Shown piece after piece: positions 25,933 to 34,834 of a DNA stretch of 64,000 bases; position 1 is the stretch's first letter; every line of letters starts with the position of its first letter. The notes below the pieces were generated by a model. It did no database searches. It saw nothing but the letters and a program-made list of their open reading frames with translations, and was not told where the DNA came from. The stretch covers positions 186,001-250,000 of the forward strand of contig NZ_JAINVV010000009.1 of NCBI RefSeq assembly GCF_019880585.1, given 5' to 3'. The translations under genes and the position numbers were made by a program. Source of the stretch: Sphingomonas colocasiae (GTDB lineage Bacteria > Pseudomonadota > Alphaproteobacteria > Sphingomonadales > Sphingomonadaceae).

Positions 25933-27039
25933 TCATGTCGCAGACCCTCCGCTAACCCCTTCGCCATCAAGCCACGCGTCCGCATCCTTCACGAACGCCT
26001 CGCGAACCTTCTCCTCGCCGATCCGGTCGAGCGCGTCGGCGACGAAAGCGCGGGTCAGCAGCGCCTCTGCCTGCGCCGGCGGGATGCCCCGGCTCTGGAG
26101 ATAGAACAGCGCATTCCGGTCCAGTTCGCCCACGGTCGCGCCATGCGCGCATTTGACGTCGTCGGCGAAGATCTCGAGCTCGGGCTTCAGATTGACCGTC
26201 GCGGTGCGCTTGAGCAGCAGGCCGCGCAGCGACTGCTCGCCATCGGTCTTCTGCGCGCCACGCGCAACCTCGACGCGCGCCGCCAAGCTGGCGGTCGCGC
26301 GGTCGGCGGCGACAGCGCGCCAGGTCTGGCGGCTGGCGCCGTTCTCGGCCGCATGGCGCAGCACGACGGCCGCCTCCTGGCGCTGGTCGCCACGGCACAG
26401 CAGCGTCCCGCCCATTTCGGCGAAGGCGCTTTCGCCCGACAGGTTCAGCGCGGCGTCGATGCGGCTGCCGGCTTCGCCGGCGCCAAGCACGATGGTGACG
26501 AGGCTGGCCGCCTGCCCGATCTCGGCCTCGTCGCGCAGCGAGACGAAACCCTCGCGCTGAAGCAGGCGGACCGAGCGCATCAGTCGCGCGGCCGGCGCCA
26601 GATCGATATGCGTCAGCCGGTTGGTCCAGCCGATGCCCAGAAAAGTTTCGACGATGCTCGCCTGCGCATCCGCCGCCAGCGCGATCCGGCCGGGCAGGTG
26701 ATTGGCGCCGCCCGTCGCGACATGGACGATCTCGACCGGGCCGGATGTCGCATGATCGGTGCCCAGCGACAGCGTCCAGCCGGTGCCCGTCGCGGCGCGA
26801 CCGAGCGGATGATCGGTCGCGGCATCGACCGGGCCGATCGTCACGCCCTGCGGATCGCTCGACGCCGCGTCGAACACGCCGTCGATGAAAACCAGGCGGG
26901 GGCCGCCAAGATCGAGGAAGAAGGCTGACGGATCCAGGGCCTCGACCGCGCCGCGCGGTGCGTCGGCGATCGCCTCCAGGCCCGACAGATCGGACCAGCG
27001 CCACGCCTCCTGGCGGACCGAGGGAAGCGCGAGGTTCAC
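25933..27039 (-). CDS. sufD: Fe-S cluster assembly protein SufD
   Basis: A 368-residue SufD with the beta-helical core and the C-terminal KCAHGATVGELDRNALFYLQSRG region, which contains the conserved His of this family. It forms the SufBC2D scaffold that assembles clusters under oxidative or iron-poor conditions. The start overlaps sufC by four bases. The N-terminal half is diverged, as usual for SufD. Confidence 0.94.
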   Translation of the reverse strand: MNLALPSVRQEAWRWSDLSGLEAIADAPRGAVEALDPSAFFLDLGGPRLVFIDGVFDAASSDPQGVTIGPVDAATDHPLGRAATGTGWTLSLGTDHATSGPVEIVHVATGGANHLPGRIALAADAQASIVETFLGIGWTNRLTHIDLAPAARLMRSVRLLQREGFVSLRDEAEIGQAASLVTIVLGAGEAGSRIDAALNLSGESAFAEMGGTLLCRGDQRQEAAVVLRHAAENGASRQTWRAVAADRATASLAARVEVARGAQKTDGEQSLRGLLLKRTATVNLKPELEIFADDVKCAHGATVGELDRNALFYLQSRGIPPAQAEALLTRAFVADALDRIGEEKVREAFVKDADAWLDGEGVSGGSAT

Positions 27040-27779
27040 GCCGCCAGCGCTCCATAGCCTTCGCGTTCGAGTTCGAGCGCGAGTTCCTTGCCGCCCGAGC
27101 GCACGATCCGGCCCGCGCTCAGCACATGGACGAAGTCGGGCTGCACATAATCGAGCAGACGCTGATAATGGGTGATCAGCAACACCGCCTTGTCGGGGGT
27201 GCGCATGATGCGGTTGATGCCCTCGCCCACCACGCGCAGCGCGTCGATATCCAGGCCGCTGTCGGTTTCGTCGAGAATGGCGAGCCTGGGATCGATGATC
27301 CCCATCTGCACCATCTCGTTGCGCTTCTTCTCGCCACCCGAGAAACCGACATTCACCGGCCGCTTGAGCATGTCCATATCCATGCCCATCGCATCGGCCT
27401 GGGCACGCGCGACCTTCAGGAACTCGCCGCCGGAGAGCGGCGCCTCGCCACGGTTGCGTCGCTGGCTGTTGAGCGCTTCGCGCAGGAACTGGACGTTGGA
27501 GACGCCGGGGATCTCGACCGGATACTGGAACCCGAGGAACAGGCCGGCGGCGGCGCGCTCGTGCGGCTCCATCTCGAGCAGATCCTGCCCGGCGAAATCG
27601 ACCGAACCGCCAGTCACGTCATAACCCGGCCGGCCGCCAAGCGTATAGGCGAGCGTCGACTTGCCGGCGCCGTTCGGGCCCATGATCGCATGGATCTCAC
27701 CGGGATTGATCGCGAGCGTCAGTCCCTTGAGGATCGGCTTGCCGTCGACTTCGGCGTGGAGATTCTCGATCTTGAGCAT
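27036..27779 (-). CDS. sufC: Fe-S cluster assembly ATPase SufC
   Basis: A 247-residue ABC-type ATPase. Walker A is GPNGAGKST, the signature is VGFSGGEKKRNEM and Walker B is LAILDETDSGLDID. It drives conformational change of the SufBCD scaffold. The ATG at 27779 with AAAAGG five bases upstream matches the family length of about 248; the longer frame overlaps the small upstream gene and is rejected. Confidence 0.96.
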   Translation of the reverse strand: MLKIENLHAEVDGKPILKGLTLAINPGEIHAIMGPNGAGKSTLAYTLGGRPGYDVTGGSVDFAGQDLLEMEPHERAAAGLFLGFQYPVEIPGVSNVQFLREALNSQRRNRGEAPLSGGEFLKVARAQADAMGMDMDMLKRPVNVGFSGGEKKRNEMVQMGIIDPRLAILDETDSGLDIDALRVVGEGINRIMRTPDKAVLLITHYQRLLDYVQPDFVHVLSAGRIVRSGGKELALELEREGYGALAA

Positions 27780-27780
27780 T

Positions 27781-28083
27781 TCAACCTTTTCCCGACCGCA
27801 CGCGCGCGGCGAATTCTTCGAGTATCGCGGGCTTACGCGCATCGATGCAGCTTCGCATCGCATCGGCGGCGACCTTGCCCTGTTTCGCGCATTTCGCGGC
27901 CGTCCGGCACAATTGCGCATCGACCGCGGGGTTGCCGCTGGACTCGCTCAGCCCGCATGCGAACTTGCCCTTCGCGTCGCGGCTCAGGATCACCGACAGC
28001 GCCTGAAGGCGGCGGCCCATCACTACGATCTCATCGTCGGCGGGCGCGGCCTGCAGCAGCGCCGCCGCAAGCATCCAGATCAC
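27781..28083 (-). CDS. Small exported protein inside the suf operon, function unknown
   Basis: A 100-residue protein with a short hydrophobic N-terminus ([14 protein letters not shown]) resembling a signal peptide, then a soluble region with four cysteines ([23 protein letters not shown]). Its ATG overlaps the sufB stop by four bases, and its own end is only one base from the sufC start. It is therefore translated as part of the suf operon. I do not recognise a family. The cysteines suggest disulfides in the periplasm. Confidence 0.7.
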   Translation of the reverse strand: MIWMLAAALLQAAPADDEIVVMGRRLQALSVILSRDAKGKFACGLSESSGNPAVDAQLCRTAAKCAKQGKVAADAMRSCIDARKPAILEEFAARVRSGKG

Positions 28084-29549
28084 CCGACGCTCCCTTCGAG
28101 GCTGATGCCGAGCAGCTTCTGCGCCTCCACCGCGAATTCCATCGGCAGTTGCTGCAGCACTTCGCGCGCGAAGCCGTTGACGATCAGCGCCACCGCCGCC
28201 TCCTGATCGAGACCGCGCTGCATCGCATAGAAAAGCTGATCGTCGCTGATCTTGCTGGTCGTCGCCTCATGCTCGATCTGTGCGCTCGGATTGCGCACCT
28301 CGATATAGGGCACGGTATGCGCGCCGCATTTGTCGCCGAGCAGCAGACTGTCGCACTGGGTGAAGTTGCGCACGCCCTCCGCCGTCGGCCCGACGCGGAC
28401 GAGCCCGCGATAGGTGTTGTTCGATCCGCCCGCGCTGATCCCCTTCGACACGATGGTCGAGCGGCTGCCCTTGCCAAGATGGATCATCTTGGTGCCGGTA
28501 TCCGCCTGCTGGCGATTGTTGGTGACCGCGACCGAATAGAATTCGCCGACGCTGTTCTCGCCCGCGAGCACGCAGGACGGATATTTCCAGGTGATCGCGG
28601 AGCCGGTCTCGACTTGGGTCCAGCTCACCTTGCTGTTGCGGCCCTGGCACAGGGCGCGCTTGGTCACGAAATTATAGATGCCGCCCTTGCCCTCGGCATC
28701 GCCGGGATACCAGTTCTGAACGGTCGAATATTTGATCTCGGCATCGTCGAGCGCGACCAGCTCAACCACGGCGGCGTGGAGCTGGTTCTCGTCACGCATC
28801 GGCGCGGTGCAGCCCTCGAGATAGGAGACGTAACTGCCCTTGTCGGCGACGATCAGCGTCCGCTCGAACTGGCCGGTATTCTCCGCGTTGATGCGGAAAT
28901 AGGTGCTCAGTTCCATCGGGCAGCGAACGCCTTCGGGAATGTAGACGAAGGTGCCGTCGGAGAAGACCGCGCAGTTGAGCGCGGCGAAATAATTGTCGTG
29001 CTGGGGCACGACCTTGCCCAGCCACTTCTTCACCAGATCGGGGAACTCGCGGATGGCTTCGGAGATCGAGCGGAAGATCACGCCCGCCTCCTCCAGTTCC
29101 TTGCGGAAAGTGGTGGCGACCGAGACGCTGTCGAACACCGCGTCGACCGCGACCTTGCGCGCGCCCTCGACGCCCGCGAGCACCTTCTGCTCCTCAATCG
29201 GAATGCCGAGCTTGCGATAGGTTTCCAGAATCTCGGGATCGAGCTCGTCGAGCGATTTCAGCGACGGTTTCTTGCGCGGCTCCGCGTAATAATAGGCGTC
29301 CTGATAATCGATCGGCGGGATGGCGAGCTTCGCCCAGTCGGGCGATTCCATCGTCAGCCAATGGCGATAGGCCTTCAGCCGCCATTCGAGCATCCATTCC
29401 GGCTCGTTCTTCTTGGCCGAAATGAAGCGGACGGTATCCTCGCTCAACCCCTTGGGCGCGAAATCCTGCTCGACGTCACTGGAGAAACCCCATTCATACT
29501 GGCTGAGCTTGTCAGCGGCGGCCTGGGCTTCGGCATTTCTGGTGGCCAT
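28080..29549 (-). CDS. sufB: Fe-S cluster assembly protein SufB
   Basis: A 489-residue SufB with strong conservation: [43 protein letters not shown], and [14 protein letters not shown] near the end. It is the scaffold subunit on which the cluster forms. The ATG at 29549 shares a base with the TGA of the regulator upstream, so translation is coupled. Confidence 0.96.
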   Translation of the reverse strand: MATRNAEAQAAADKLSQYEWGFSSDVEQDFAPKGLSEDTVRFISAKKNEPEWMLEWRLKAYRHWLTMESPDWAKLAIPPIDYQDAYYYAEPRKKPSLKSLDELDPEILETYRKLGIPIEEQKVLAGVEGARKVAVDAVFDSVSVATTFRKELEEAGVIFRSISEAIREFPDLVKKWLGKVVPQHDNYFAALNCAVFSDGTFVYIPEGVRCPMELSTYFRINAENTGQFERTLIVADKGSYVSYLEGCTAPMRDENQLHAAVVELVALDDAEIKYSTVQNWYPGDAEGKGGIYNFVTKRALCQGRNSKVSWTQVETGSAITWKYPSCVLAGENSVGEFYSVAVTNNRQQADTGTKMIHLGKGSRSTIVSKGISAGGSNNTYRGLVRVGPTAEGVRNFTQCDSLLLGDKCGAHTVPYIEVRNPSAQIEHEATTSKISDDQLFYAMQRGLDQEAAVALIVNGFAREVLQQLPMEFAVEAQKLLGISLEGSVG

Positions 29550-29956
29550 CACGCGGCTCCCGACAGGCTGGCAAGGCTTACGCCGGCCAGCGCGCCGCGA
29601 ACCGCGGCATTGGCGACATTCATATGCGGCTTCACATGGCACGCCGCCTCGCGGGCGCAATCATGGCTGCCATGTTCGGTGCAGGCGGTCATCGCGATCG
29701 GCCCCTCGACCGCCTCGACCACATCGGCCAGGCTGATCATCGCGGGTGGCCGGGCAAGGCGGACGCCGCCGCCGGTGCCGCGGCTCGATTCGAGCAGTCC
29801 GGCCGATGACAGCCGGCTGACCAGCTTCTGCGCGGTGGGCAGCGGAATGCCGGTCTCCGCGCTCAGCGTGGTCGCGTTCATCTTGCGGCACCCGCAATTG
29901 CGCGCGGCCGCGGCCATCATCACGACGGCATAATCGGCAAGGCTCGACAGGCGCAT
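29549..29956 (-). CDS. Rrf2-family regulator of the suf operon
   Basis: A 135-residue Rrf2/IscR-type winged-helix regulator: [37 protein letters not shown] and [14 protein letters not shown]. Three cysteines in [18 protein letters not shown] can hold a Fe-S cluster, so it should sense cluster status and adjust suf expression. It is the first gene of the operon and has a perfect inverted repeat upstream. Confidence 0.92.
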   Translation of the reverse strand: MRLSSLADYAVVMMAAAARNCGCRKMNATTLSAETGIPLPTAQKLVSRLSSAGLLESSRGTGGGVRLARPPAMISLADVVEAVEGPIAMTACTEHGSHDCAREAACHVKPHMNVANAAVRGALAGVSLASLSGAA

Positions 29957-29973
29957 TGTTGCGAATGACTCTC

Positions 29974-29998
29974 AATCGGATTGATTCGTTCCGATTGG
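29974..29998. promoter_or_regulatory. Inverted repeat upstream of the suf operon
   Basis: CAATCGGA (29974-29981) and TCCGATTG (29991-29998) are perfect inverted arms with a 9-nt spacer, 18 to 42 bases before the regulator start. This is a good candidate operator for the Rrf2 protein. An adjacent GCGAATGACTCTCAATC at 29962-29978 also has a loose resemblance to a Fur/Irr box. Confidence 0.55.
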
Positions 29999-30049
29999 GC
30001 ATATGGCGGCGGACCGGGTGACAATCAACCCTTCGCGCTTCACTCCACC

Positions 30050-30925
30050 TCAGGTCTGATAGATGATCGGATCCACCTGCCCCGCCAGTTCGGCGCGCTT
30101 GAGCGTCAGGCGCGCCAGGGTCGGCAGATCGTCTTGGAAACGGCTGGGCGTCACGCCGGTGAACGCCTTGATCTCGCGGATGAAGTGCGACTGGTCGTAG
30201 AAACCCTGGCCGATAAGGTCCGCCATCTGGGCCTCGCCGCGCGCCAGCGTGATCGCGGCTCGCAGTGCGCGATATTTGCGCGCGAGCAGCTTGGGCGGCG
30301 CGCCGTAGAGTTTCTTGCACTGACGCTCGACATGGCGGCGCGACAGGCCGAGGCGCGCGACGAGATCGTCGACCTGCGGCGAGAGCGATGCCGCAAGCCA
30401 GTCATCGACGATGCGGGTGAAGGCGAGCGGCGCCCGGTCGATCCGCCGCGCCAGTTCGAGCGTCACGCGGTTGCCGATCGCGACCATCGCCTCCAGCGTC
30501 GGCGCGGCGCGCAATTCCATCATCACATCGACCAGGCCGGGGCCGAAAAGATGCGTCGCGTCGACCGCGCGATTGACCAGAGTCGATGCCTCGATCCCCA
30601 TCAGCGCGCCCCAGCCGGCGGGGAGCAGCCCAGCGCCGAACACATGCACCGGCCCGGTGACGCGGATATGCGTGTTGCCCGTGGTCGGCCCGACGATCGC
30701 GATCGGGGGCGCCGCCTGTTCATGGCCGTCGGCGAAGCGATAGGCGCCCTCGCCCGCGAGCATGAAACGGAACTGCGCGAAATCGGCGCGCTCCTGATCC
30801 TCGAAGACCGGCAGATCCGCCCGAAAATCGTAGAAGACCGAAAGATAGTCGCGCAGTTCTGGGCATGGGGCGGCATAATCGAGCGAGACCGGCGAAGGCG
30901 CGGCCTGGTCTGCAATATCGGTCAT
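30050..30925 (-). CDS. AraC-family transcriptional regulator
   Basis: A 291-residue protein with a C-terminal AraC-type double helix-turn-helix (LVARLGLSRRHVERQCKKLYG and MADLIGQGFYDQSHFIREIKAFTGVTPSRF, cited here by their SRRHVERQ and DQSHFIRE parts) and an N-terminal effector domain of the type seen with XylS-like solitary regulators. The effector and target are unknown. It is a single gene between the suf operon and pyrD. Confidence 0.88.
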   Translation of the reverse strand: MTDIADQAAPSPVSLDYAAPCPELRDYLSVFYDFRADLPVFEDQERADFAQFRFMLAGEGAYRFADGHEQAAPPIAIVGPTTGNTHIRVTGPVHVFGAGLLPAGWGALMGIEASTLVNRAVDATHLFGPGLVDVMMELRAAPTLEAMVAIGNRVTLELARRIDRAPLAFTRIVDDWLAASLSPQVDDLVARLGLSRRHVERQCKKLYGAPPKLLARKYRALRAAITLARGEAQMADLIGQGFYDQSHFIREIKAFTGVTPSRFQDDLPTLARLTLKRAELAGQVDPIIYQT

Positions 30926-31026
30926 GGCGTCCCCAGTTTCGCCCCCAGTTCACCGACGCCGATGCGCGGTCTTCCCCCTCAAACGCACGAAACGCGTTTG
31001 GGACCAAGGTCAAGCTGGATTCGCAC

Positions 31027-31060
31027 AAAAAAAGGCCCGGCCGGACAAGCCGGCCAGGCC
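31027..31060 (-). terminator. Strong intrinsic terminator on the minus strand
   Basis: Read on the minus strand, GGCCTGGCCGG pairs with CCGGCCGGGCC over 11 bp with one G-U pair and a 5-nt loop, followed by seven Ts (31027-31033). No gene end is near it on that strand, which is why a small RNA is proposed upstream. Confidence 0.8.
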
Positions 31061-31135
31061 CGATAAGTGAAAGAACTCCCGATCGGGAGCCCTTCGGGTC
31101 GCCCAATGGGTATAGGCGATCCAACACTTTCGGTA
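31034..31135 (-). ncRNA. Candidate small RNA ending in an intrinsic terminator
   Basis: The 365-base gap between the AraC gene and pyrD carries no credible protein gene but has clear RNA structure on the minus strand. The 3' end is a strong intrinsic terminator at 31027-31060. Upstream of it lie the perfect hairpin CTCCCGATCGGGAG, the hairpin CCCGAAGGG and CGCC..GGCG around CCCATTG. AAGTG near the proposed 5' end can pair with CACTT before the terminator and enclose these hairpins. A TACAAT box lies just before the proposed start near 31135. Family unknown; the 5' end is a guess. Confidence 0.4.
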
Positions 31136-31290
31136 TTGTACGGAATCGACAGGTTCGGCGGAATTGCTGGCCTCCCCGGATTCTTTCGGGCCGAAAATTC
31201 GCGAGCGCGTTCCGGTCGCCTGCTCTTTCCGGCAGCATATCGGGGAAGCGAAGCTTTGACCCGGTCGCGGCGCGCTGGCATAGGCGCGCC

Positions 31291-32325
31291 ATGGGGCTCT
31301 ATTCGATCGTCCGTCCGATGGTCTTCACGCTCGACGCCGAGCGTGCCCATGAACTGACTCTTGCGGCATTGAAGCTGAAGCCGGGCGCAGCGCCGCCGGC
31401 GCCCGATCCGGTGCTGGCGACGCGAATCGCGGGGATGGACTTTCCCAATCCGATCGGGCTGGCCGCAGGCTTCGACAAGAATGGCGAAGTGCCCGACGCG
31501 ATGCTGGGGCTCGGCTTCGGCTTTGTCGAGATCGGCACGATCACCCCGCTGCCCCAGGACGGCAATCCCAAACCCCGCCTGTTCCGCCTGACGGAGGATG
31601 AGGCGGTGATCAACCGCATGGGCTTCAACAATGGCGGGCAGGCGGCGGCACTTGAACGGCTCAGCCGCCGCGCCGGACAGGGCGGGATCGTCGGCGTCAA
31701 TATCGGCGCGAACAAGGACAGCGCGGATCGTATCGCCGATTATGTTCATGGCGTGCGGACGATGGTGCCCGTGGCCGATTATCTGACGGTCAACATCTCC
31801 TCCCCCAACACGCCGGGTTTGCGCGCGTTGCAGGATGCCGGCGCGCTGACCGCGCTGCTCGACGCTGTGATGAACATGCGCGGCATGGACGGCCCGCCGC
31901 TGTTCCTGAAGGTCGCGCCCGATCTGGAGACCGCCGATATCGACGATATCGCCCGGATCGCGATCGATGCGCGGATCGAGGGGCTGATCGTTTCCAACAC
32001 CACCATCGCGCGTCCGCCGCTCCGTAACCGGCATGCCGGCGAGACCGGTGGTCTTTCCGGCGCGCCGCTCAGGGACGTCGCGCTCCAGCGCATCCGCGAT
32101 TTCCGCACCGCGACCGGCTCCGCCTTGCCATTGATCGGCGCGGGCGGGATCGCGAGCGGCGAGGACGCCTATCGCCGGATTCGCGCGGGCGCGAGCCTGA
32201 TCCAGCTTTACTCGGCGCTCGTCTATCACGGGCCCGGACTCGCGCGGCGGATCGCCAGCGAACTCAAGGCCCTGCTGGAACGCGACGGCTTTTCCAGGGT
32301 GATCGAGGCGGTGGGCGAACCATAA
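31291..32325 (+). CDS. pyrD: Dihydroorotate dehydrogenase (quinone), class 2
   Basis: A 344-residue class 2 PyrD. The N-terminal helix for membrane association precedes GLAAGFDKNGEVPDAML, then RMGFNNGG, VNISSPNTPGLRALQ (with the catalytic Ser type of class 2) and PLIGAGGIASGEDAYRRI for FMN phosphate. It oxidises dihydroorotate to orotate and passes electrons to ubiquinone. The ATG at 31291 fits the family; the frame continues upstream but through non-coding sequence. Confidence 0.95.
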   Translation: MGLYSIVRPMVFTLDAERAHELTLAALKLKPGAAPPAPDPVLATRIAGMDFPNPIGLAAGFDKNGEVPDAMLGLGFGFVEIGTITPLPQDGNPKPRLFRLTEDEAVINRMGFNNGGQAAALERLSRRAGQGGIVGVNIGANKDSADRIADYVHGVRTMVPVADYLTVNISSPNTPGLRALQDAGALTALLDAVMNMRGMDGPPLFLKVAPDLETADIDDIARIAIDARIEGLIVSNTTIARPPLRNRHAGETGGLSGAPLRDVALQRIRDFRTATGSALPLIGAGGIASGEDAYRRIRAGASLIQLYSALVYHGPGLARRIASELKALLERDGFSRVIEAVGEP

Positions 32326-32404
32326 GCTTGCCGCTGCAACAAACCGCTCTACTATCGGCCTGAATCAAGCGACACGGGGGGCACCGTGCCTTGTGGGAGA
32401 GGCC

Positions 32405-34198
32405 ATGCGCAGACTCGAACATTTCCCCAATCTCGTCACCATGTTCTTCACGCGCGCCGCGGAGAAGGGCGACGCGCCGTTCCTGTGGCACAAGGAGGGC
32501 GGACGCTGGGTTTCGCAAAGCTGGCGTCAGGTGGCGGAGCAGGTGGCGGCGCTCGCCGCCGGGCTGAAACGCATCGGGCTGCGGCCGGGCGAACATGTCA
32601 TGCTCGTATCCGAGAACCGGCCCGAATGGTGCATCGCGGACCTTGCGATCATGGCGGCGGGCTGCGTGACCGTGCCCACCTACATCACCAACACCGAACG
32701 CGACCATCATCACATCCTGGAGGATAGCGAGGCGCGCGCTGTGATCGTCTCCACCGACAAGCTCGCCCGCGTGGTGATGCCGTCGGTGATCCGCTCGTCG
32801 CGCGTGCGCGCGGTGATCGGCATCGAGAAAATGCGGATCGGCCAGACCGGCGACACCGCCTTTCACGACTGGCGCGCGCTGATCGACAGCGAGACGCCCG
32901 ACATCGCCGCGATCGCCAGCGCCGCCGAAGGCATCGGCCGCGACGACCTGGCCTGCATCATCTACACCAGCGGCACGGGCGGCGCCCCGCGCGGCGTGAT
33001 GCAGCATCATGGCGCGATCCTGCACAATGCCGCCGGCTGCACCGCCGTCATCTCCGAGGATTTCGGCTGGGACGACGAGGTGTTCCTGTCGTTCCTGCCG
33101 CTCTCCCACGCCTATGAGCATAGCGGCGGGCAGTTTTTCCCGATCGGGCTGGGCGCCGAGATCTATTATTCCGAAGGGCTCGACAAGCTGGCCGCCAATA
33201 TCGAGGAGGTACGCCCGACGATCATGGTGGTCGTGCCGCGCCTGTTCGAAGTGCTGCGCCAGCGTATGGTGAAAACCATCGAGAAGCAGGGTACGCTGCC
33301 CCAGGCGCTGCTCCGGCGCGCGCTGGGCATCGGCGCCAAGGAACTGAAGGGCGGCCTGCCCTTCTGGGACAAGCCGATGGACATGATCCTCGATCGCACG
33401 CTGCGCCCGAAGATCCAGGCGCGCTTCGGCGGCCGGATGAAGGCGCTCGTCTCCGGCGGCGCCCCGCTCAATCCCGATATCGGCGTGTTCTTCCATTCGC
33501 TCGGCCTCACCCTGTTGCAGGGCTACGGCCAGACCGAGGCGGCGCCGGTCATCTCGTGCAACCGGCCCAAGGCCGGTATCAAGATGGACACGGTCGGCCC
33601 GCCGCTGCCCGATACCGAGGTCGCCATCGCCGAGGATGGCGAAATCCTGGTACGCGGCGAACTGGTGATGAAAGGCTATTGGCGCAACGAGGCCGAGACC
33701 GAACGCGCGCTCGTCGATGGCTGGCTCCATACCGGGGATATCGGCCATATCGACGAGAAGGGCCGGATCGTCATCACCGATCGCAAGAAGGACCTGATCG
33801 TCCTCGACAAGGGCGACAATGTCTCTCCGCAGAAGGTGGAGGGCATATTGACGCTGCAGCCGGAAATCGCCCAGGCGATGGTGGCGGGCGATCGCCGCCC
33901 CTATCTGGTCGGGCTGATCGTGCCCGACGCCGAATGGGCGCGCGAATTCGCCAAGACCCACGGCCTGCCGGGGGACATCGCGCTGCTGCGCGAGCATGAA
34001 CCCTTCCGCGCCGCCGTTTCCGCCGCGGTCGACCGCGTCAACCGCGACCTTTCGACAACCGAGAAGGTGCGACGCTTCGTCTTCGCCGATGAGGCCTTCT
34101 CGATCGAGAACAAGCAGATGACGCCGTCGCTCAAGATCCGCCGCCATGTGCTGCGCGAAGTCTATGGGCCGAGGATGGACGCGCTCTACAAGGGGTGA
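32405..34198 (+). CDS. Long-chain acyl-CoA synthetase (AMP-forming)
   Basis: A 597-residue adenylate-forming enzyme of the FadD15 / long-chain type: [57 protein letters not shown] and TDRKKDLIVLDKGDN. It makes long-chain acyl-CoA for beta-oxidation or lipid synthesis. The ATG at 32405 has GGGAG five bases upstream; a GTG at 32393 is also possible. The long hinge region near residues 300-330 is typical for the long-chain group and differs from the ligase at 3137. Confidence 0.9.
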   Translation: MRRLEHFPNLVTMFFTRAAEKGDAPFLWHKEGGRWVSQSWRQVAEQVAALAAGLKRIGLRPGEHVMLVSENRPEWCIADLAIMAAGCVTVPTYITNTERDHHHILEDSEARAVIVSTDKLARVVMPSVIRSSRVRAVIGIEKMRIGQTGDTAFHDWRALIDSETPDIAAIASAAEGIGRDDLACIIYTSGTGGAPRGVMQHHGAILHNAAGCTAVISEDFGWDDEVFLSFLPLSHAYEHSGGQFFPIGLGAEIYYSEGLDKLAANIEEVRPTIMVVVPRLFEVLRQRMVKTIEKQGTLPQALLRRALGIGAKELKGGLPFWDKPMDMILDRTLRPKIQARFGGRMKALVSGGAPLNPDIGVFFHSLGLTLLQGYGQTEAAPVISCNRPKAGIKMDTVGPPLPDTEVAIAEDGEILVRGELVMKGYWRNEAETERALVDGWLHTGDIGHIDEKGRIVITDRKKDLIVLDKGDNVSPQKVEGILTLQPEIAQAMVAGDRRPYLVGLIVPDAEWAREFAKTHGLPGDIALLREHEPFRAAVSAAVDRVNRDLSTTEKVRRFVFADEAFSIENKQMTPSLKIRRHVLREVYGPRMDALYKG

Positions 34199-34213
34199 TG
34201 CGCTGGCCAGTAA

Positions 34214-34305
34214 AGATCCGTCCGGGCCGAGCCTGTCGAAGCCATGTTCTTGCCGGCTGGCGCTGAAGGAGAGCAGGACTTCGACGAGTTCAGTCCGGAC
34301 GGGCT
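34214..34305. repeat. Imperfect inverted repeat after the acyl-CoA synthetase gene
   Basis: CCGTCCGGGCCGAGCCTGTCG near 34219 and an inverted partner, CGACGAGTTCAGTCCGGACG, near 34282-34301 flank a 40-base centre. Such units are common between sphingomonad genes. It separates convergent genes. Confidence 0.5.
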
Positions 34306-34317
34306 CATGATGAGCCC

Positions 34318-34725
34318 CTATTGCCCCTTTTCGTAAGGCGTGAAGCCGCCCAGGCGGCAGCTTCCCATCGGCACGTTGAGCCCGCGATCGAGAATGTCGA
34401 TCGCGTCGCCACGGCAAAGCTGACTGCCCTGGAGCTGGAGCACGACGATCCGCTCCGGCCGTAATATGCCGCATTGTTCGGGCAGGTCGTTGCGCCAGAC
34501 CCGCCGGCTCATGTCGCGATAGAGGATCGTGCGGCTGTCGATGATGCTCGGCCCGCTCAACCGCGCGACGTCCACGCAATCGACGGTGGCGCCGGCGACG
34601 CGCCCGGCCAGGGCCTTGTCGAGCTTCGCCTGCGCGCGCGGGCTGCGCTCGTCATCGGGCGCCGGGGCGGCGCCGAGCAAGGCCGCGACGCCGGCGATCA
34701 GCAGAGGCAAACGCATTCCAGTCAT
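34318..34725 (-). CDS. Small exported protein, paralogue of the adjacent lipoprotein
   Basis: A 135-residue protein with a signal peptide (MRLPLLIAGVAALLGAAPA). The mature part has VDCVDVARL, DSRTILYR, EQCGILRPE, GSQLCRGDAIDILDRG and GSCRLGGFTPY. The same pattern occurs in the gene at 34818, so the two are tandem paralogues. Four conserved cysteines suggest disulfides in the periplasm. I do not recognise a known function. The start could be the ATG at 34725 or the one three codons in. Confidence 0.75.
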   Translation of the reverse strand: MTGMRLPLLIAGVAALLGAAPAPDDERSPRAQAKLDKALAGRVAGATVDCVDVARLSGPSIIDSRTILYRDMSRRVWRNDLPEQCGILRPERIVVLQLQGSQLCRGDAIDILDRGLNVPMGSCRLGGFTPYEKGQ

Positions 34726-34793
34726 TTCCTATTATGCGATCTCGAAGATGCTCACGCATCCTCGATCGGTTCGCTCAAGCGCCGCGCAGGCTG

Positions 34794-34834
34794 ATACCAG
34801 GTCTCGATGAGTCACGCTCATCGAGACCTGGTAT
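34794..34834. repeat. Perfect 18-bp inverted repeat overlapping a stop codon
   Basis: ATACCAGGTCTCGATGAG (34794-34811) and its exact complement (34817-34834) enclose a 5-nt loop. The right arm contains the last codons and the TGA of the lipoprotein gene. It would form a very stable RNA hairpin at that gene's end on either strand, without a T run. Confidence 0.85.

Noticed and set aside
30720-31292. A 190-codon minus-strand frame over the gap before pyrD
   Set aside because: It crosses a strong intrinsic terminator and the AraC gene in another frame, and its predicted protein has no recognisable features. A small RNA explains the gap better.
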